From Stappia sp. BW2 (lineage in GTDB: Bacteria; Pseudomonadota; Alphaproteobacteria; Rhizobiales; Stappiaceae), in the NCBI RefSeq assembly GCF_008107695.1, contig NZ_VIRG01000056.1, forward strand, positions 62,001 through 126,000: a stretch of 64,000 bases of DNA. Reading direction: 5' to 3'. Below, piece by piece: positions 42,754 through 51,351 of the stretch. The first letter of the stretch is position 1. The number at the start of each line of letters is the position of its first letter. Under the pieces are notes generated by a model. That model did not search any database, was not told where the DNA came from, and worked only from the letters and a program-made list of their open reading frames with translations. The position numbers and the translations under genes are program-made.

Positions 42754-43701
42754 ATGTCCATAATGCGGCAAGGGCTGTTTTCGCCCAGGAAACTGGTCAG
42801 GAAATTTACACCGGCGATGCGTCCGGATTCCAACCTTCCCAACACACGGCGCATCGGGCCTGCCCTGCAGACACCGGTCAAAACCGGTGAAACGCTTGGC
42901 CGGATCGGCTCACTGGAAGTGCGGATGGCCCGCAACTTCAAGGAAGTGAAAAAAGCGCAGCGCCTGCGGTACGATGTTTTCTACGAGGAAATGTCGGCCA
43001 TTGCCGACGCCCATACCCTGGCGACGCGCCGTGATGCGGATCCTTTCGATGCCTATTGCGATCACCTGCTTGTGGTCGATCATGATTTGCTGAAACGCAA
43101 CAAGTTGGGCCGGCTGAAACCTGAAATCGTGGGAACCTACCGGATCCTGCGCCAGGAAATCGCAGATCAGCATTCCGGGTTTTACACCGCCGCCGAATAT
43201 GACATCCAGTCGCTGATCGACGCCAACCCTGGCAAGCGGTTCATGGAACTTGGCCGCTCCTGCGTGCTCAAACCCTACCGCAACAAGAAAACCGTCGAGC
43301 TGCTGTGGCACGGCATCTGGGCCTATGTGCTGCGCCACAATATCGATGTCATGCTCGGCTGTGCATCGATCGAAAGCACCAATCCGGACGCCATCGCCGG
43401 CCAGCTTTCCTTCCTGCATCACCATGCCCGCGCCCCGGAAGAATGGCGTGTGCGCGCGGTGGGAGACAGATACGTCGAAATGAACCGCATGACGGCCGAG
43501 GAACTCAATTCCAAGGAAGCGCTGCGTGCGCTGCCGCCGCTGGTGAAGGGTTACCTGCGCCTCGGCGCGTTCATCGGCGACGGAGCCGTGATCGATCATC
43601 AATTCGGCACGACGGATGTGCTGATCATCATGCCGGTGTCCGAACTCAACACCCGTTACGTCAATTATTACGGCGCCGACGCGAGCCGCTATTCCAGCTA
43701 A
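42754..43701 (+). CDS. olsB: L-ornithine N-alpha-acyltransferase (OlsB-like, GNAT fold)
   Basis: A 315-residue protein of the OlsB/hemolysin-like acyltransferase family. It has AQRLRYDVFYEEMSA, the acidic DPFDAYCDHLLVVDH, VGTYRILRQE, then FMELGRSCVLKPYRNKKTVE and the C-terminal FGTTDVLIIMPV. OlsB adds a 3-hydroxy-acyl chain from acyl-carrier protein to ornithine, giving lyso-ornithine lipid, a phosphorus-free membrane lipid precursor. The second enzyme, OlsA, is not in this window. The GAGGGTGGA box precedes the ATG. The N-terminus is longer than in some relatives. Confidence 0.88.
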   Translation: MSIMRQGLFSPRKLVRKFTPAMRPDSNLPNTRRIGPALQTPVKTGETLGRIGSLEVRMARNFKEVKKAQRLRYDVFYEEMSAIADAHTLATRRDADPFDAYCDHLLVVDHDLLKRNKLGRLKPEIVGTYRILRQEIADQHSGFYTAAEYDIQSLIDANPGKRFMELGRSCVLKPYRNKKTVELLWHGIWAYVLRHNIDVMLGCASIESTNPDAIAGQLSFLHHHARAPEEWRVRAVGDRYVEMNRMTAEELNSKEALRALPPLVKGYLRLGAFIGDGAVIDHQFGTTDVLIIMPVSELNTRYVNYYGADASRYSS

Positions 43702-43968
43702 GCCGCTTGGCGCGTTGGCCTGTCCTGCACGACTGCGGCCTGAGCCACGGGCCCGGACCGCGATCCTTTTTGCGTCCGGGTGGAAGCCGTTTAGGCTCAT
43801 TGGCCGCGCGGGTGGGCTGTATTCTCACTTCCCCCTGCAAACCGCGCAATTCCCGATAGCCTTAACGCCCCCTTAAATCGCCGCAATTTAAGCTCATCTC
43901 CGGGGAAACCGGCGCTTTGCCGGATAACGCCAACCCTGGTTGGTACGGAGTTAGGGGACGAAGGATCA

Positions 43969-46224
43969 ATGGCGCCTCGGGCGAAACGCCAGCCGCGTGT
44001 TGAACCAACATTCGGAAATTCAGGCAGCAGCCTGCTCGACCTGCGTTTAAGCCCGCAGGATCGCCCGGCTGCGCCGTCTTCCAAGAAGTCCGGCAAGGGC
44101 AAGACGCGCAAGGCGCCGGCCAAGAAAAAACCCGCCTCCTCCACCCGCAAGACAGCCAAGAAGGGCAATGGCGGCGGTGGTACCGGAAGGGGCGGCGGCC
44201 GGTCCGGTGCCAAGCGGCGCAAGACAAAGCGCAAGAACAGGTTTCAGGCGCCGACTGCATTCGGCCGTTTTCTCAAGCGCGGCCTCTACTGGAGCATGGT
44301 GCTCGGCATCTGGGGCACCATCGCCGTCGTCTGCCTCATTGGTTATTACGCCGCCTTCCTGCCGCCGACCTCCGAATGGCAGGTTCCGGCGCGGCCGCCC
44401 AACGTCAAGATCGTCGCCGCCAATGGCGAATTGCTGGCAAACCGGGGCGACACGGGCGGCGAAGCCGTGCGACTGGAGCAATTGCCGCCCTATCTGCCCA
44501 ATGCCGTCATCGCCATCGAGGACCGGCGCTTCCGCTCGCATTTCGGTGTCGACCCGATCGGCCTTGCCCGTGCGGTCTATACCAACTTCACCTCCGGCCG
44601 CCTGCAGCAGGGCGGTTCTACACTGACGCAGCAGCTTGCCAAGAACCTGTTTCTGGAACAGGACCGGACGATCAAACGCAAGATCCAGGAACTGATACTC
44701 GCCTTCTGGCTGGAGGCCGAATATTCCAAGGACGAGATCCTGGAAATGTATCTGAACCGGGTCTATCTCGGCTCCGGCGCCTATGGCGTGGATGCCGCCG
44801 CCCGCCGGTACTACGGTAAATCCGCACGGCTTTTGACCATTCCGGAAGCGGCCACCATTGCGGGCCTGCTGAAAGCCCCGTCGCGCTATTCGCCCGCCCG
44901 TAACCCGGACCTTGCCGAAGAGCGGGCCCAGCTCGTGCTCGCCGCCATGCACGAGGAAGGCTACATCACCGATGATGAGGCCAAGAACGCTCTGGCCGCG
45001 CCCGCCAAGGTGGTGCGCCGCTACACCAGCGCCAGCGAGAACTATGCCGCCGACTGGGTGATGGACGTGCTGCCGCATTTCATCGGCTCAATCGAGAGCG
45101 ACATCGTTGTCGACACCACCATCGACCCGAAAATGCAGCGTGCCGCCGAGAAGGCGTTGCGTGGCGCCTTGAAGGAAAACCGCAAGAAATACGGCGTTTC
45201 CCAGGGTGCGGTCGTGACGCTGGATACCGCAGGCGCCGTGAAGGCGCTGGTCGGCGGGGCCGATTATGCCAAGAGCCAGTACAACCGCGCCGTCTATGCA
45301 AAGCGGCAGCCGGGCTCGTCCTTCAAGCCGTTCGTCTACCTGTCCGCGCTTGAAAATGGCCTGTCGCCCCAGACCATCCGCCAGGACCAGCCGGTTCGGT
45401 ACGGCAACTGGTCGCCCAAGAACTATACCAAGGACTACTACGGCCCGGTAACGCTGACGCGGGCGCTCAGCATGTCGCTGAACACGGTCGCCGCGCAGCT
45501 TACGTATGAGGTTGGTGCGGGAACCGTTGCCGACACCGCCAAACGGCTTGGCATCACCTCGGAAATGAAGAACAACCTGTCGATCGCGCTCGGAACCTCC
45601 GAGGTGACGCCGCTGGAAATCGCCGGGGCCTATGTGCCGTTTTCCAACGGCGGCTACGGTGTGCTGCCGCATGTGATCCGGCGGATCCGAACCGTGGATG
45701 GCAAAACGCTGTACTCCCGCTCCGGCGATGGCCGTGGCCGGGTGATCGACCGCCAGCAGGTCGGTGAAATGAACATGATGATGTCGGAAACCCTGTTGAC
45801 CGGCACCGGGCGCAAGGCGCGGCTGGAAGGCGGACGCCCTGCCGGGGGCAAGACCGGCACCAGCCAGGATTTCCGTGACGCCTGGTTCATCGGCTACACG
45901 GGCAATCTGACAACCGCAGTCTGGCTGGGCAATGACGACAACTCGCCCACGCGCAAGGCAACCGGCGGCGGGCTGCCTGCGACCGTGTGGAAAGAGGTGA
46001 TGGATGCGGCCCATGAAGGCCTGCCCGTGGCGGACCTGCCCGGCGTGCCGGATGTCCCGGCCACCGTCTCCGCACCGCGCAAGCCCGGCCCCGCAGACAC
46101 CGTCGGTTCCGGCAGCGACCCGATCCCGCCCGCACCTATCGGTGGCGGCGGTGGCGGCGAAAACAACGGCGAACGCCGCGGCCCGCTGAACCTGCTGCGC
46201 AATCTGTTTGGTGGTGGTGGCTAA
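43969..46224 (+). CDS. Class A penicillin-binding protein (PBP1A family)
   Basis: A 751-residue bifunctional peptidoglycan synthase. The cytoplasmic N-terminus (1-100) is very rich in Lys, Arg, Gly and Ser. One membrane helix follows (YWSMVLGIWGTIAVVCLIGY, about 105-124). The transglycosylase domain has the catalytic Glu in AIEDRRFRSHFG and QGGSTLTQQLAKNLF. The transpeptidase domain has the S-x-x-K serine in QPGSSFKPF, the SLN motif in MSLNTVAAQ and KTGT in GGKTGTSQDFRD. The C-terminal tail is Pro/Gly-rich. It polymerises lipid II and cross-links stem peptides in the periplasm. Confidence 0.94.
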   Translation: MAPRAKRQPRVEPTFGNSGSSLLDLRLSPQDRPAAPSSKKSGKGKTRKAPAKKKPASSTRKTAKKGNGGGGTGRGGGRSGAKRRKTKRKNRFQAPTAFGRFLKRGLYWSMVLGIWGTIAVVCLIGYYAAFLPPTSEWQVPARPPNVKIVAANGELLANRGDTGGEAVRLEQLPPYLPNAVIAIEDRRFRSHFGVDPIGLARAVYTNFTSGRLQQGGSTLTQQLAKNLFLEQDRTIKRKIQELILAFWLEAEYSKDEILEMYLNRVYLGSGAYGVDAAARRYYGKSARLLTIPEAATIAGLLKAPSRYSPARNPDLAEERAQLVLAAMHEEGYITDDEAKNALAAPAKVVRRYTSASENYAADWVMDVLPHFIGSIESDIVVDTTIDPKMQRAAEKALRGALKENRKKYGVSQGAVVTLDTAGAVKALVGGADYAKSQYNRAVYAKRQPGSSFKPFVYLSALENGLSPQTIRQDQPVRYGNWSPKNYTKDYYGPVTLTRALSMSLNTVAAQLTYEVGAGTVADTAKRLGITSEMKNNLSIALGTSEVTPLEIAGAYVPFSNGGYGVLPHVIRRIRTVDGKTLYSRSGDGRGRVIDRQQVGEMNMMMSETLLTGTGRKARLEGGRPAGGKTGTSQDFRDAWFIGYTGNLTTAVWLGNDDNSPTRKATGGGLPATVWKEVMDAAHEGLPVADLPGVPDVPATVSAPRKPGPADTVGSGSDPIPPAPIGGGGGGENNGERRGPLNLLRNLFGGGG

Positions 46225-46307
46225 TACCGAAAACTGTCGTTCACGGCTCATGCGGCCGTGTTTGAGGCTTCAGCAGGTAGCGTCGTGCCATTCCGACCGT
46301 GTGTGCA

Positions 46308-46435
46308 GCCCATCCTTCGAGACAGGCTTTCAGCCTTCCTCAGGATGAGGGAGATGTGTGCTGAAAGCCTCGGAAGATCAAAACAGTGAACCTCATCCTG
46401 AGGAGGGTCGGAACGGCCCGTCTCGAAGGATGGGC
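46308..46435. repeat. Large imperfect inverted repeat (REP/MITE-like palindromic element)
   Basis: GCCCATCCTTCGAGAC (46308-46323) is matched by its exact inverse GTCTCGAAGGATGGGC (46420-46435). An inner pair, CCTCAGGATGAGG (46338-46350) and CCTCATCCTGAGG (46391-46403), nests inside. The whole 128-base unit could fold into one long hairpin. It lies between the PBP stop and a small exported protein gene. This GGATGGGC/CTCAGGATGAGG style resembles dispersed intergenic repeats in Rhizobiales. Only one copy is in this window. Confidence 0.85.
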
Positions 46436-46487
46436 CACTTGCTCCATTTCTCAGAAATACCTGCGACACATATCCGTTAATTCCGCC

Positions 46488-46925
46488 TCAGCACTGATGG
46501 CTGTAGGTGAACACAAGCGTGTCGGTGGTGTAGCGTCCGGTCGGGCGGCAGCGGTTGAAGACTTCGCGGGTGCCGGTAACCGTGACCTGAAGCTGGTCGC
46601 CGCGCACCGGCCCTTCGACGAAATATTCAAGCGGCGATCCCGGGCAATATTTGGAAAACACCCGGGCGGTGCCGGAATACCAGTTGCCGTTCTTGGACCC
46701 GTTGAAAAGCAGCGTGCCCCGCTGAACGCCGGCGTTCCGCAGAACGGGTTTCGGCACTTCGTAAGACAGCCAGCGCTGATTGCCCTGTGCCTGCAGGCGC
46801 ATGAGCGAACCGTTGTGGTTCCAGCAGCTGTCGGCCATGGCCTGACCGGTGAGGGCCAGACCCGGCAAGACCAGACCCAGCAAGATGAGCGTGACCGCCC
46901 TGATCGAATTTTTCCGGATTTTCAT
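46488..46925 (-). CDS. Small exported protein of unknown function (145 aa)
   Basis: No family is recognised. The first 31 residues form a signal peptide (AVTLILLGLVLPGLALTG then AMA-DSCWN). The mature part of about 114 residues is beta-rich with four cysteines (SCWN, KYCPG, NRCRP, HQC), which could make two disulfides in the periplasm. It contains MRLQAQGNQRWLSYEVP and ends TLVFTYSHQC. The gene is minus-strand, downstream of a metallopeptidase gene of the same orientation but separated by 113 bases. Confidence 0.75.
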   Translation of the reverse strand: MKIRKNSIRAVTLILLGLVLPGLALTGQAMADSCWNHNGSLMRLQAQGNQRWLSYEVPKPVLRNAGVQRGTLLFNGSKNGNWYSGTARVFSKYCPGSPLEYFVEGPVRGDQLQVTVTGTREVFNRCRPTGRYTTDTLVFTYSHQC

Positions 46926-47038
46926 GTTGCCTCTCCCAGCGTCCCCAGGGAGATCGAAGCATATTCTGGCGTGTTTGTAACTGGTTTTGCCAGACCATCA
47001 GAGAGTCCGGTCGCTTGCGGCGTACGGATTGGCCTCAG

Positions 47039-47779
47039 TCAGCCGTAACCGTGCAGGCGGACGCCGTTCTTTTTCAGCCAGACACGCGCTCTGGGCGTTT
47101 GCGGGGCAAGCTGTTCGCACAGGCGCCAGAAACGCGCCGAATGGTTCATTTCCTTCAGATGCGCCACTTCGTGGGCCGCGACATAGTCCAGGATCTCCGG
47201 CGGCGCCAGAATGAGCCGCCAGGAAAAGGACAGCCGCCCGTTGGAGGCGCAGGAGCCCCAGCGGCTGGTGGTGTCGCGAATACTGAGGGCTGCGATCTTC
47301 TTGTCGATGGCCGCCGCGTGAATGGCGGTGCGGGCCGAAAGGTCCGCCCTTGCCTGTTCCTTCAGCCAGGTGGTGACCTTGCGCGGAATGTGATCGTCCG
47401 CGCCCGGCACGAACAGCGCAGGGAGTTCCGTATCGTCGTGGCCCAGAGTGATCAACCCGCGCAGCTTGCCCGTCGGCACGATAACGTGATCCTCGCCGCG
47501 CAGAGGCACGGTCTCGCCGGGCAGAAAGGTGATGTGGTCCGGCCTGTCCTGAAGCCGCTCGATCAGCCAGTCGATATGCTGACGCGCGAACCGCTCCGCA
47601 CGGGCCAGGTCCCCGCCCTTGGGAACCGTCAGCACAGGACCGGAGCGGTCTGCCGGCAAACGCAGAAGGTACCGCTGCGCGCGCGGATTGGCCTTGAGAC
47701 GGATGCGCACGGCGCTGGCACCAGTCTGGATCTCGATATGGTCGGGCAGCGTTTTCTTGCCGGCGCGCAGAAACATCAA
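47039..47779 (-). CDS. YgjP-like metallopeptidase (M48/DUF45 family)
   Basis: A 246-residue putative zinc-dependent protein. The zincin motif is HEVAHLKEMNHS near residue 210, with RWGSCASNGRLSFSWRLI just before, typical of the YgjP/DUF45 group. The N-terminal half is beta-rich (VRIRLKANPRAQRYLLRLP). Relatives include a described UTP pyrophosphatase (YgjP) and SprT-like proteins; the true substrate is unclear. There is no signal peptide, so it is cytoplasmic. ATG 47779. Confidence 0.85.
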   Translation of the reverse strand: MMFLRAGKKTLPDHIEIQTGASAVRIRLKANPRAQRYLLRLPADRSGPVLTVPKGGDLARAERFARQHIDWLIERLQDRPDHITFLPGETVPLRGEDHVIVPTGKLRGLITLGHDDTELPALFVPGADDHIPRKVTTWLKEQARADLSARTAIHAAAIDKKIAALSIRDTTSRWGSCASNGRLSFSWRLILAPPEILDYVAAHEVAHLKEMNHSARFWRLCEQLAPQTPRARVWLKKNGVRLHGYG

Positions 47780-47906
47780 GGGCGAAGGTCCAACGAATCA
47801 GTTGTCATGATTTTAGCGAACTTGCGCGCGATTTTGCGGCAAATCTGACAGCGGGCATTTATTGAAATTCGGATTCCCAAGAAACCAGCAGCAATTTCGG
47901 CTGCCG

Positions 47907-47944
47907 GAAAAGACAAGAGCGGCGCCTTTGCAGGCGCCGCTCTT
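47907..47944 (-). terminator. Terminator of the DUF2852 gene
   Basis: A perfect 12-pair stem, AAGAGCGGCGCC (47915-47926) and GGCGCCGCTCTT (47933-47944), with a 6-base loop. Read on the minus strand it is followed by GTCTTTTCC. It lies 36 bases past the stop at 47981. Confidence 0.85.
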
Positions 47945-47980
47945 GGTCTGGCCGTCGGGGAACGTCCGGGAGGAGGAGAC

Positions 47981-48403
47981 TTACAACGGTGCGGCTTCGC
48001 TGCCGTTGTTGCGGCCCCGGTTGGCCATGAAGCGGTCGAATTCTTCCTGATCGCGCGCACGGCGCAATTCGCGGAGGAAGTCGTCGAACTCGGCGCGCAT
48101 GGTGTCGAGCTTGGCACGCTCTTCTTCCAGGCGCTTCAGTTCACGCTCACGATAGTCGTCAAAGGCGACGTTGCCCGTGCGGGCATGGGAAGTCGTGTTC
48201 ATCTGCTCGAAGGCTCCCTTCAGCGGGCTGCCCCGCCACTGATCTTTGGCATCGCGGAGCATGCCTTCAAAGCGGTCGCCCCACAGAATGTAGGCAAGCA
48301 TGGCAAGGCCAAGCGGCCAGAAGGCCACGAACCCCAGCACCATCAGGCCGATAGTTGCCGGCGTCCAGGCAGGTTTGATCATGCAACTTTTAGCTGTTGT
48401 CAT
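47981..48403 (-). CDS. DUF2852 domain-containing membrane protein
   Basis: A 140-residue protein of the DUF2852 family, common in Hyphomicrobiales. A membrane helix (about 17-40, GLMVLGFVAFWPLGLAMLAY) is followed by a short loop and a long charged coiled-coil (FDDYRERELKRLEEERAKLD and FDDFLRELRRARDQEEFDRF). Function is unknown. The ATG at 48403 (MTTAKSCMIKPAW) has GGATAGGA nearby. In-frame ATGs at 48415 and 48424 are possible, so the start is uncertain. Confidence 0.87.
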   Translation of the reverse strand: MTTAKSCMIKPAWTPATIGLMVLGFVAFWPLGLAMLAYILWGDRFEGMLRDAKDQWRGSPLKGAFEQMNTTSHARTGNVAFDDYRERELKRLEEERAKLDTMRAEFDDFLRELRRARDQEEFDRFMANRGRNNGSEAAPL

Positions 48404-48496
48404 CGTCCTATCCATTTCAGACATCCACGTCACCCAAGGTGGGGATGAACGCAGGCGCCTTCAAGGATTTGTGACTGGAATCACAGCAAACCGGCA

Positions 48497-48533
48497 ACGA
48501 AAAACCCGGGCAGCGAAGCCGCTGTCCGGGTTT
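48497..48533 (-). terminator. Terminator of the glycosyltransferase gene
   Basis: Stem AAACCCGGGCAGC (48502-48514) pairs with GCTGTCCGGGTTT (48521-48533) with one G-U pair and a 6-base loop. Minus-strand reading continues TTTTTCGTT. It begins 35 bases past the glycosyltransferase stop at 48568. Confidence 0.85.
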
Positions 48534-48567
48534 AATTCATTGATTCATAAGTAGAAGATGGAACGGA

Positions 48568-49260
48568 TCAGTCGAAAGGTCCGTCAATCACATGTTGTGC
48601 CGAATAATTCGCCAGAAGCTTCTCACGGTGCCATTCGGCCGCCATCGGCGCATTGGCGTATTCGTGAAAACAGGGCGTTCCAAGCGTGAAATGCAGAAGC
48701 TTCGCGTCCGGGTTGGGGCCGAATTCATCCGGCAGCCAGTTCCATTCCTTCGGCAGTTCGCCGATGAGTTCGTCGTCCAGCCAGGTGAAGCGGTGCAACT
48801 GTGCGCCGGTCGAATTCATCACGAAATCGGGCGTCACCACCTTGTTGGCCGGATGGCCGCAGTTCCACAGCACGACGCTGGACCAGTTCTTGCGCGGGTA
48901 GTTCTCGTTCTTCGAGCCGAGATATTTGGTGGTCTGCCGCGTCTCATAGTCGTGATGGACACACATGACCGCCTTGCTCTCGTCGCGCATGGCGAACAGC
49001 TTGGCAATGTCGTCCCGCACGATCATGTCGCCGTCCATGAACAGCGCCCAGCCGTTGTAATTCATCAGGCTCGGGATCAGAAAACGGGTGTAGATGAAGT
49101 GATTGGACCCATCAGTGTGGGTCTCGTTGTAGGTCTTCAGATTGTGCAACGACAGCGGCGTGATCGCCAGCACGTCGCTTGAAAGCCGGGTCAGGCTGTT
49201 GGCGCAAACATGATAGGCAATCGCTTCACGCGGATCGAAACCAATAAAAATATTGAGCAC
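48568..49260 (-). CDS. Glycosyltransferase (GT-A fold, nucleotide-diphospho-sugar transferase)
   Basis: A 230-residue cytoplasmic protein. It begins VLNIFIGFDPREAIAYHV. The GT-A metal motif lies in WALFMDGDMIVRDDIAKLF (D-x-D near residue 87). Further on it has VVLWNCGHPANK and the C-terminal LLHFTLGTPCFHEYA, a pattern seen in GT8-like sugar transferases. The acceptor is unknown. The start is GTG 49260 because GGAGG lies 8 bases before it; the frame is open to 49368 but that part is not family-like. It has its own terminator and stands alone. Confidence 0.83.
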   Translation of the reverse strand: MLNIFIGFDPREAIAYHVCANSLTRLSSDVLAITPLSLHNLKTYNETHTDGSNHFIYTRFLIPSLMNYNGWALFMDGDMIVRDDIAKLFAMRDESKAVMCVHHDYETRQTTKYLGSKNENYPRKNWSSVVLWNCGHPANKVVTPDFVMNSTGAQLHRFTWLDDELIGELPKEWNWLPDEFGPNPDAKLLHFTLGTPCFHEYANAPMAAEWHREKLLANYSAQHVIDGPFD

Positions 49261-49385
49261 TACAGAAACCTCCGGCCTCGCTGTCTGACCGGCACTTGTA
49301 TTGGGCCGAAAGGCCAGAATCAATAGCGGCGGGCGGGCTGCCGCCAGAAACCGGACTATTTGGGACAAGTTATCGCAAGATAGTG

Positions 49386-49409
49386 AAAGGCACCCGGACG
49401 GGTGCCTTT
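49386..49409 (-). terminator. Stem-loop terminator of phaZ
   Basis: AAAGGCACCC (49386-49395) and GGGTGCCTTT (49400-49409) form a 10-pair stem with a GGAC loop, 13 bases after the phaZ stop. The T tract is short (three T inside the stem arm), so efficiency is uncertain. Confidence 0.65.
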
Positions 49410-49422
49410 ACCGATGCCGGGT

Positions 49423-51072
49423 TCAGCTCACCGTTTCGGAAAGCTGGCGAGCCTGCTCGATCCAGTTGTCCCGGGCGATTCTGCCCCGGAAATCGAGTTT
49501 GGTGTCCAGGGCTTCAATCTGCTCTTCCGTCAGACCTGCAATCTGCCAGAAGTGGAAGATCCCAGCTTCATTGAGCGCGGATTCCAGCTTGGGGCCGACG
49601 CCGCTGATCGACTTCAGATCGTCCGCGGCACCATCCGGCTGGGTCAGGAGAATGCTCTCCAGAGAACTTCCGGTGGTTTTTTTCGCCGGTTTGGCCTTGG
49701 CAGGTGCAGGAGCTGTCTTGACCGCCTGCGCGGCTGCCGGAGCTTTTGCGGGAGGCTTTGCCGTTACAGCAGCAGGAGCAGCGGTCTTGGCTGCAGGTGC
49801 GGCGGCCGTGGCAGCCGGCGCCTTTGCGGCGGGCTGTGGAAGGTCCGTGCGGTGGGAGCGGATGAAGTCCATGACCCGCGGCGCGATTTCCGACCGCCAG
49901 CGCGATCCGTTGAAAACGCCGTAATGGCCGACGTTCGGCTGCTCGTAATGCGCCTGCTTGTCGTCGTCCAGATTGGTGCAGAGCGCATGCGCCGCCTTGG
50001 TCTGGCCACGACCGGTGATGTCGTCCTTCTCGCCTTCGACGGTCAGGAGGGCCGTGCGGGTGATCTTGCCGCAGTCAACCAGGGTTCCATTGTGTGTCAT
50101 GGTGCCGTTCGGCAGCGCGTGGTCGATGAAGACCGTTTCGACGGTCTGCAGATAGAACTCGGCTGTCAGGTCCATGACGGCGAGATATTCGTCATAGAAG
50201 TCGCGGTGCTTTTCGGCATTGTCGCCGTCGCCTTCCACCAGATGCTGGAAGAAGTCACGGTGCGCAGTCACATGCCGGTCGAGGTTCATGCTCATGAACC
50301 CGGAAAGCTGCAGAAAGCCGGGATAAACGTCCCTCATGCAGCCCGGGTGCGGGAAGGGGACCTTCATGATGACGTTGTTCTTGAACCAGTCGATGCCCTT
50401 GGAAACCGCCAGATCGTTGACAGCCGTCGGCGCGACCCGCGTGTCGATGGGGCCGCCCATCAAGGTCATCGTGGAAGGCACATAGGGGTCTTCGCGGTCT
50501 TCCATGACCGCCACGGCCGCCAGCACCGGAACGGAAGGCTGACACACGCCGAGAATATGCGTGTCCGGACCCAGGAAGTGCAGCATCGAAATGATGTAGT
50601 CGATGTAATCGTCCAGATCGAACTTGCCTTCCTGTATCGGCACCATGCGGGCGTCGATCCAGTCGGTGATATAGACATCCGCATTGGGCATCAGCGCTTC
50701 CACAGTGCCGCGCAACAGCGTGGCATAGTGGCCGGACATCGGCGCGACGATCAGGATCTTGGGATCGTTGCGGCGCGTCGTAACTCCGCGTTCGAAGTGG
50801 ATCAGGTCGCAGAACGGGCGGCTCCAGACGCTGACTTCGCGCACAGGAACGCGCACACCGCTGACGGTGGTATCCTTGAGCCCGAATTCCGGCTTGCCAT
50901 AGCGGCGCGTGGTGCGTTCAAGCACTTCGCAGCCAGCGGCAATGGATCGCCCGTAGCTGGTATGCGTCAGCGGATTGAGAGGATTCTGGAAGTATAGCCG
51001 GGTCATGTCGGCCAAAGCTCTGAAAGGCGCCATCGCGGCGTGGTTCAGTTCGTAAAGGTGGTAAAACGGCAA
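49423..51072 (-). CDS. phaZ: Intracellular polyhydroxybutyrate depolymerase with histone-like linker and HhH tail
   Basis: A 549-residue enzyme. Residues 1-405 match intracellular PHB depolymerases: start PFYHLYELNHAAMAPFRALA, ILIVAPMSGHYATLLRG, and the active-site cysteine in ILGVCQPSVPVL (Cys177, like the catalytic Cys of Ralstonia PhaZ). After about residue 405 comes an Ala/Pro/Lys-rich linker of about 55 residues. A helix-hairpin-helix domain follows (LKSISGVGPKLESALNEAGI, residues about 480-545), the type that ends some NADH dehydrogenase subunits and ribosomal-associated proteins. I chose TTG 51072, preceded by AAAGGAGAG, because it starts where the family starts; an ATG at 51159 is weaker. 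It degrades stored PHB granules. Confidence 0.88.
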   Translation of the reverse strand: MPFYHLYELNHAAMAPFRALADMTRLYFQNPLNPLTHTSYGRSIAAGCEVLERTTRRYGKPEFGLKDTTVSGVRVPVREVSVWSRPFCDLIHFERGVTTRRNDPKILIVAPMSGHYATLLRGTVEALMPNADVYITDWIDARMVPIQEGKFDLDDYIDYIISMLHFLGPDTHILGVCQPSVPVLAAVAVMEDREDPYVPSTMTLMGGPIDTRVAPTAVNDLAVSKGIDWFKNNVIMKVPFPHPGCMRDVYPGFLQLSGFMSMNLDRHVTAHRDFFQHLVEGDGDNAEKHRDFYDEYLAVMDLTAEFYLQTVETVFIDHALPNGTMTHNGTLVDCGKITRTALLTVEGEKDDITGRGQTKAAHALCTNLDDDKQAHYEQPNVGHYGVFNGSRWRSEIAPRVMDFIRSHRTDLPQPAAKAPAATAAAPAAKTAAPAAVTAKPPAKAPAAAQAVKTAPAPAKAKPAKKTTGSSLESILLTQPDGAADDLKSISGVGPKLESALNEAGIFHFWQIAGLTEEQIEALDTKLDFRGRIARDNWIEQARQLSETVS

Positions 51073-51163
51073 AGACGTCTCTCCTTTGCTGAACCAACTG
51101 GTGCCGGCCCCATTAGCATTGTTCGTGAACATTTTTTCGGCTCGCGTGTTCATACGCATTCTA

Positions 51164-51289
51164 TTGCATTGCAGCAGGATAGCTATGCCTGTTGCAGCCC
51201 GCAATACTTCTAATTGGTATTTGAATACGCGCTAAGTGCTCAGGATCACGGCAAAAGACACTTTCGCACCAAATGACTGTGCAATGCAA
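51164..51289. promoter_or_regulatory. Inverted TTGCATTGCA motifs upstream of phaZ
   Basis: TTGCATTGCA (51164-51173) and its inverse TGCAATGCAA (51280-51289) lie in the 279-base gap between phaZ and hemW. GC-A-rich TGC/GCA motifs are reported targets of PhaR repressors in related bacteria. The match here is by general resemblance only. No other gene or terminator is visible in the gap. Confidence 0.4.
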
Positions 51290-51351
51290 AAGGCCCAATA
51301 GAACATTTAAATCAATTTGGTAGCTTTATACAAACCACGTGCGGAAGCGGC

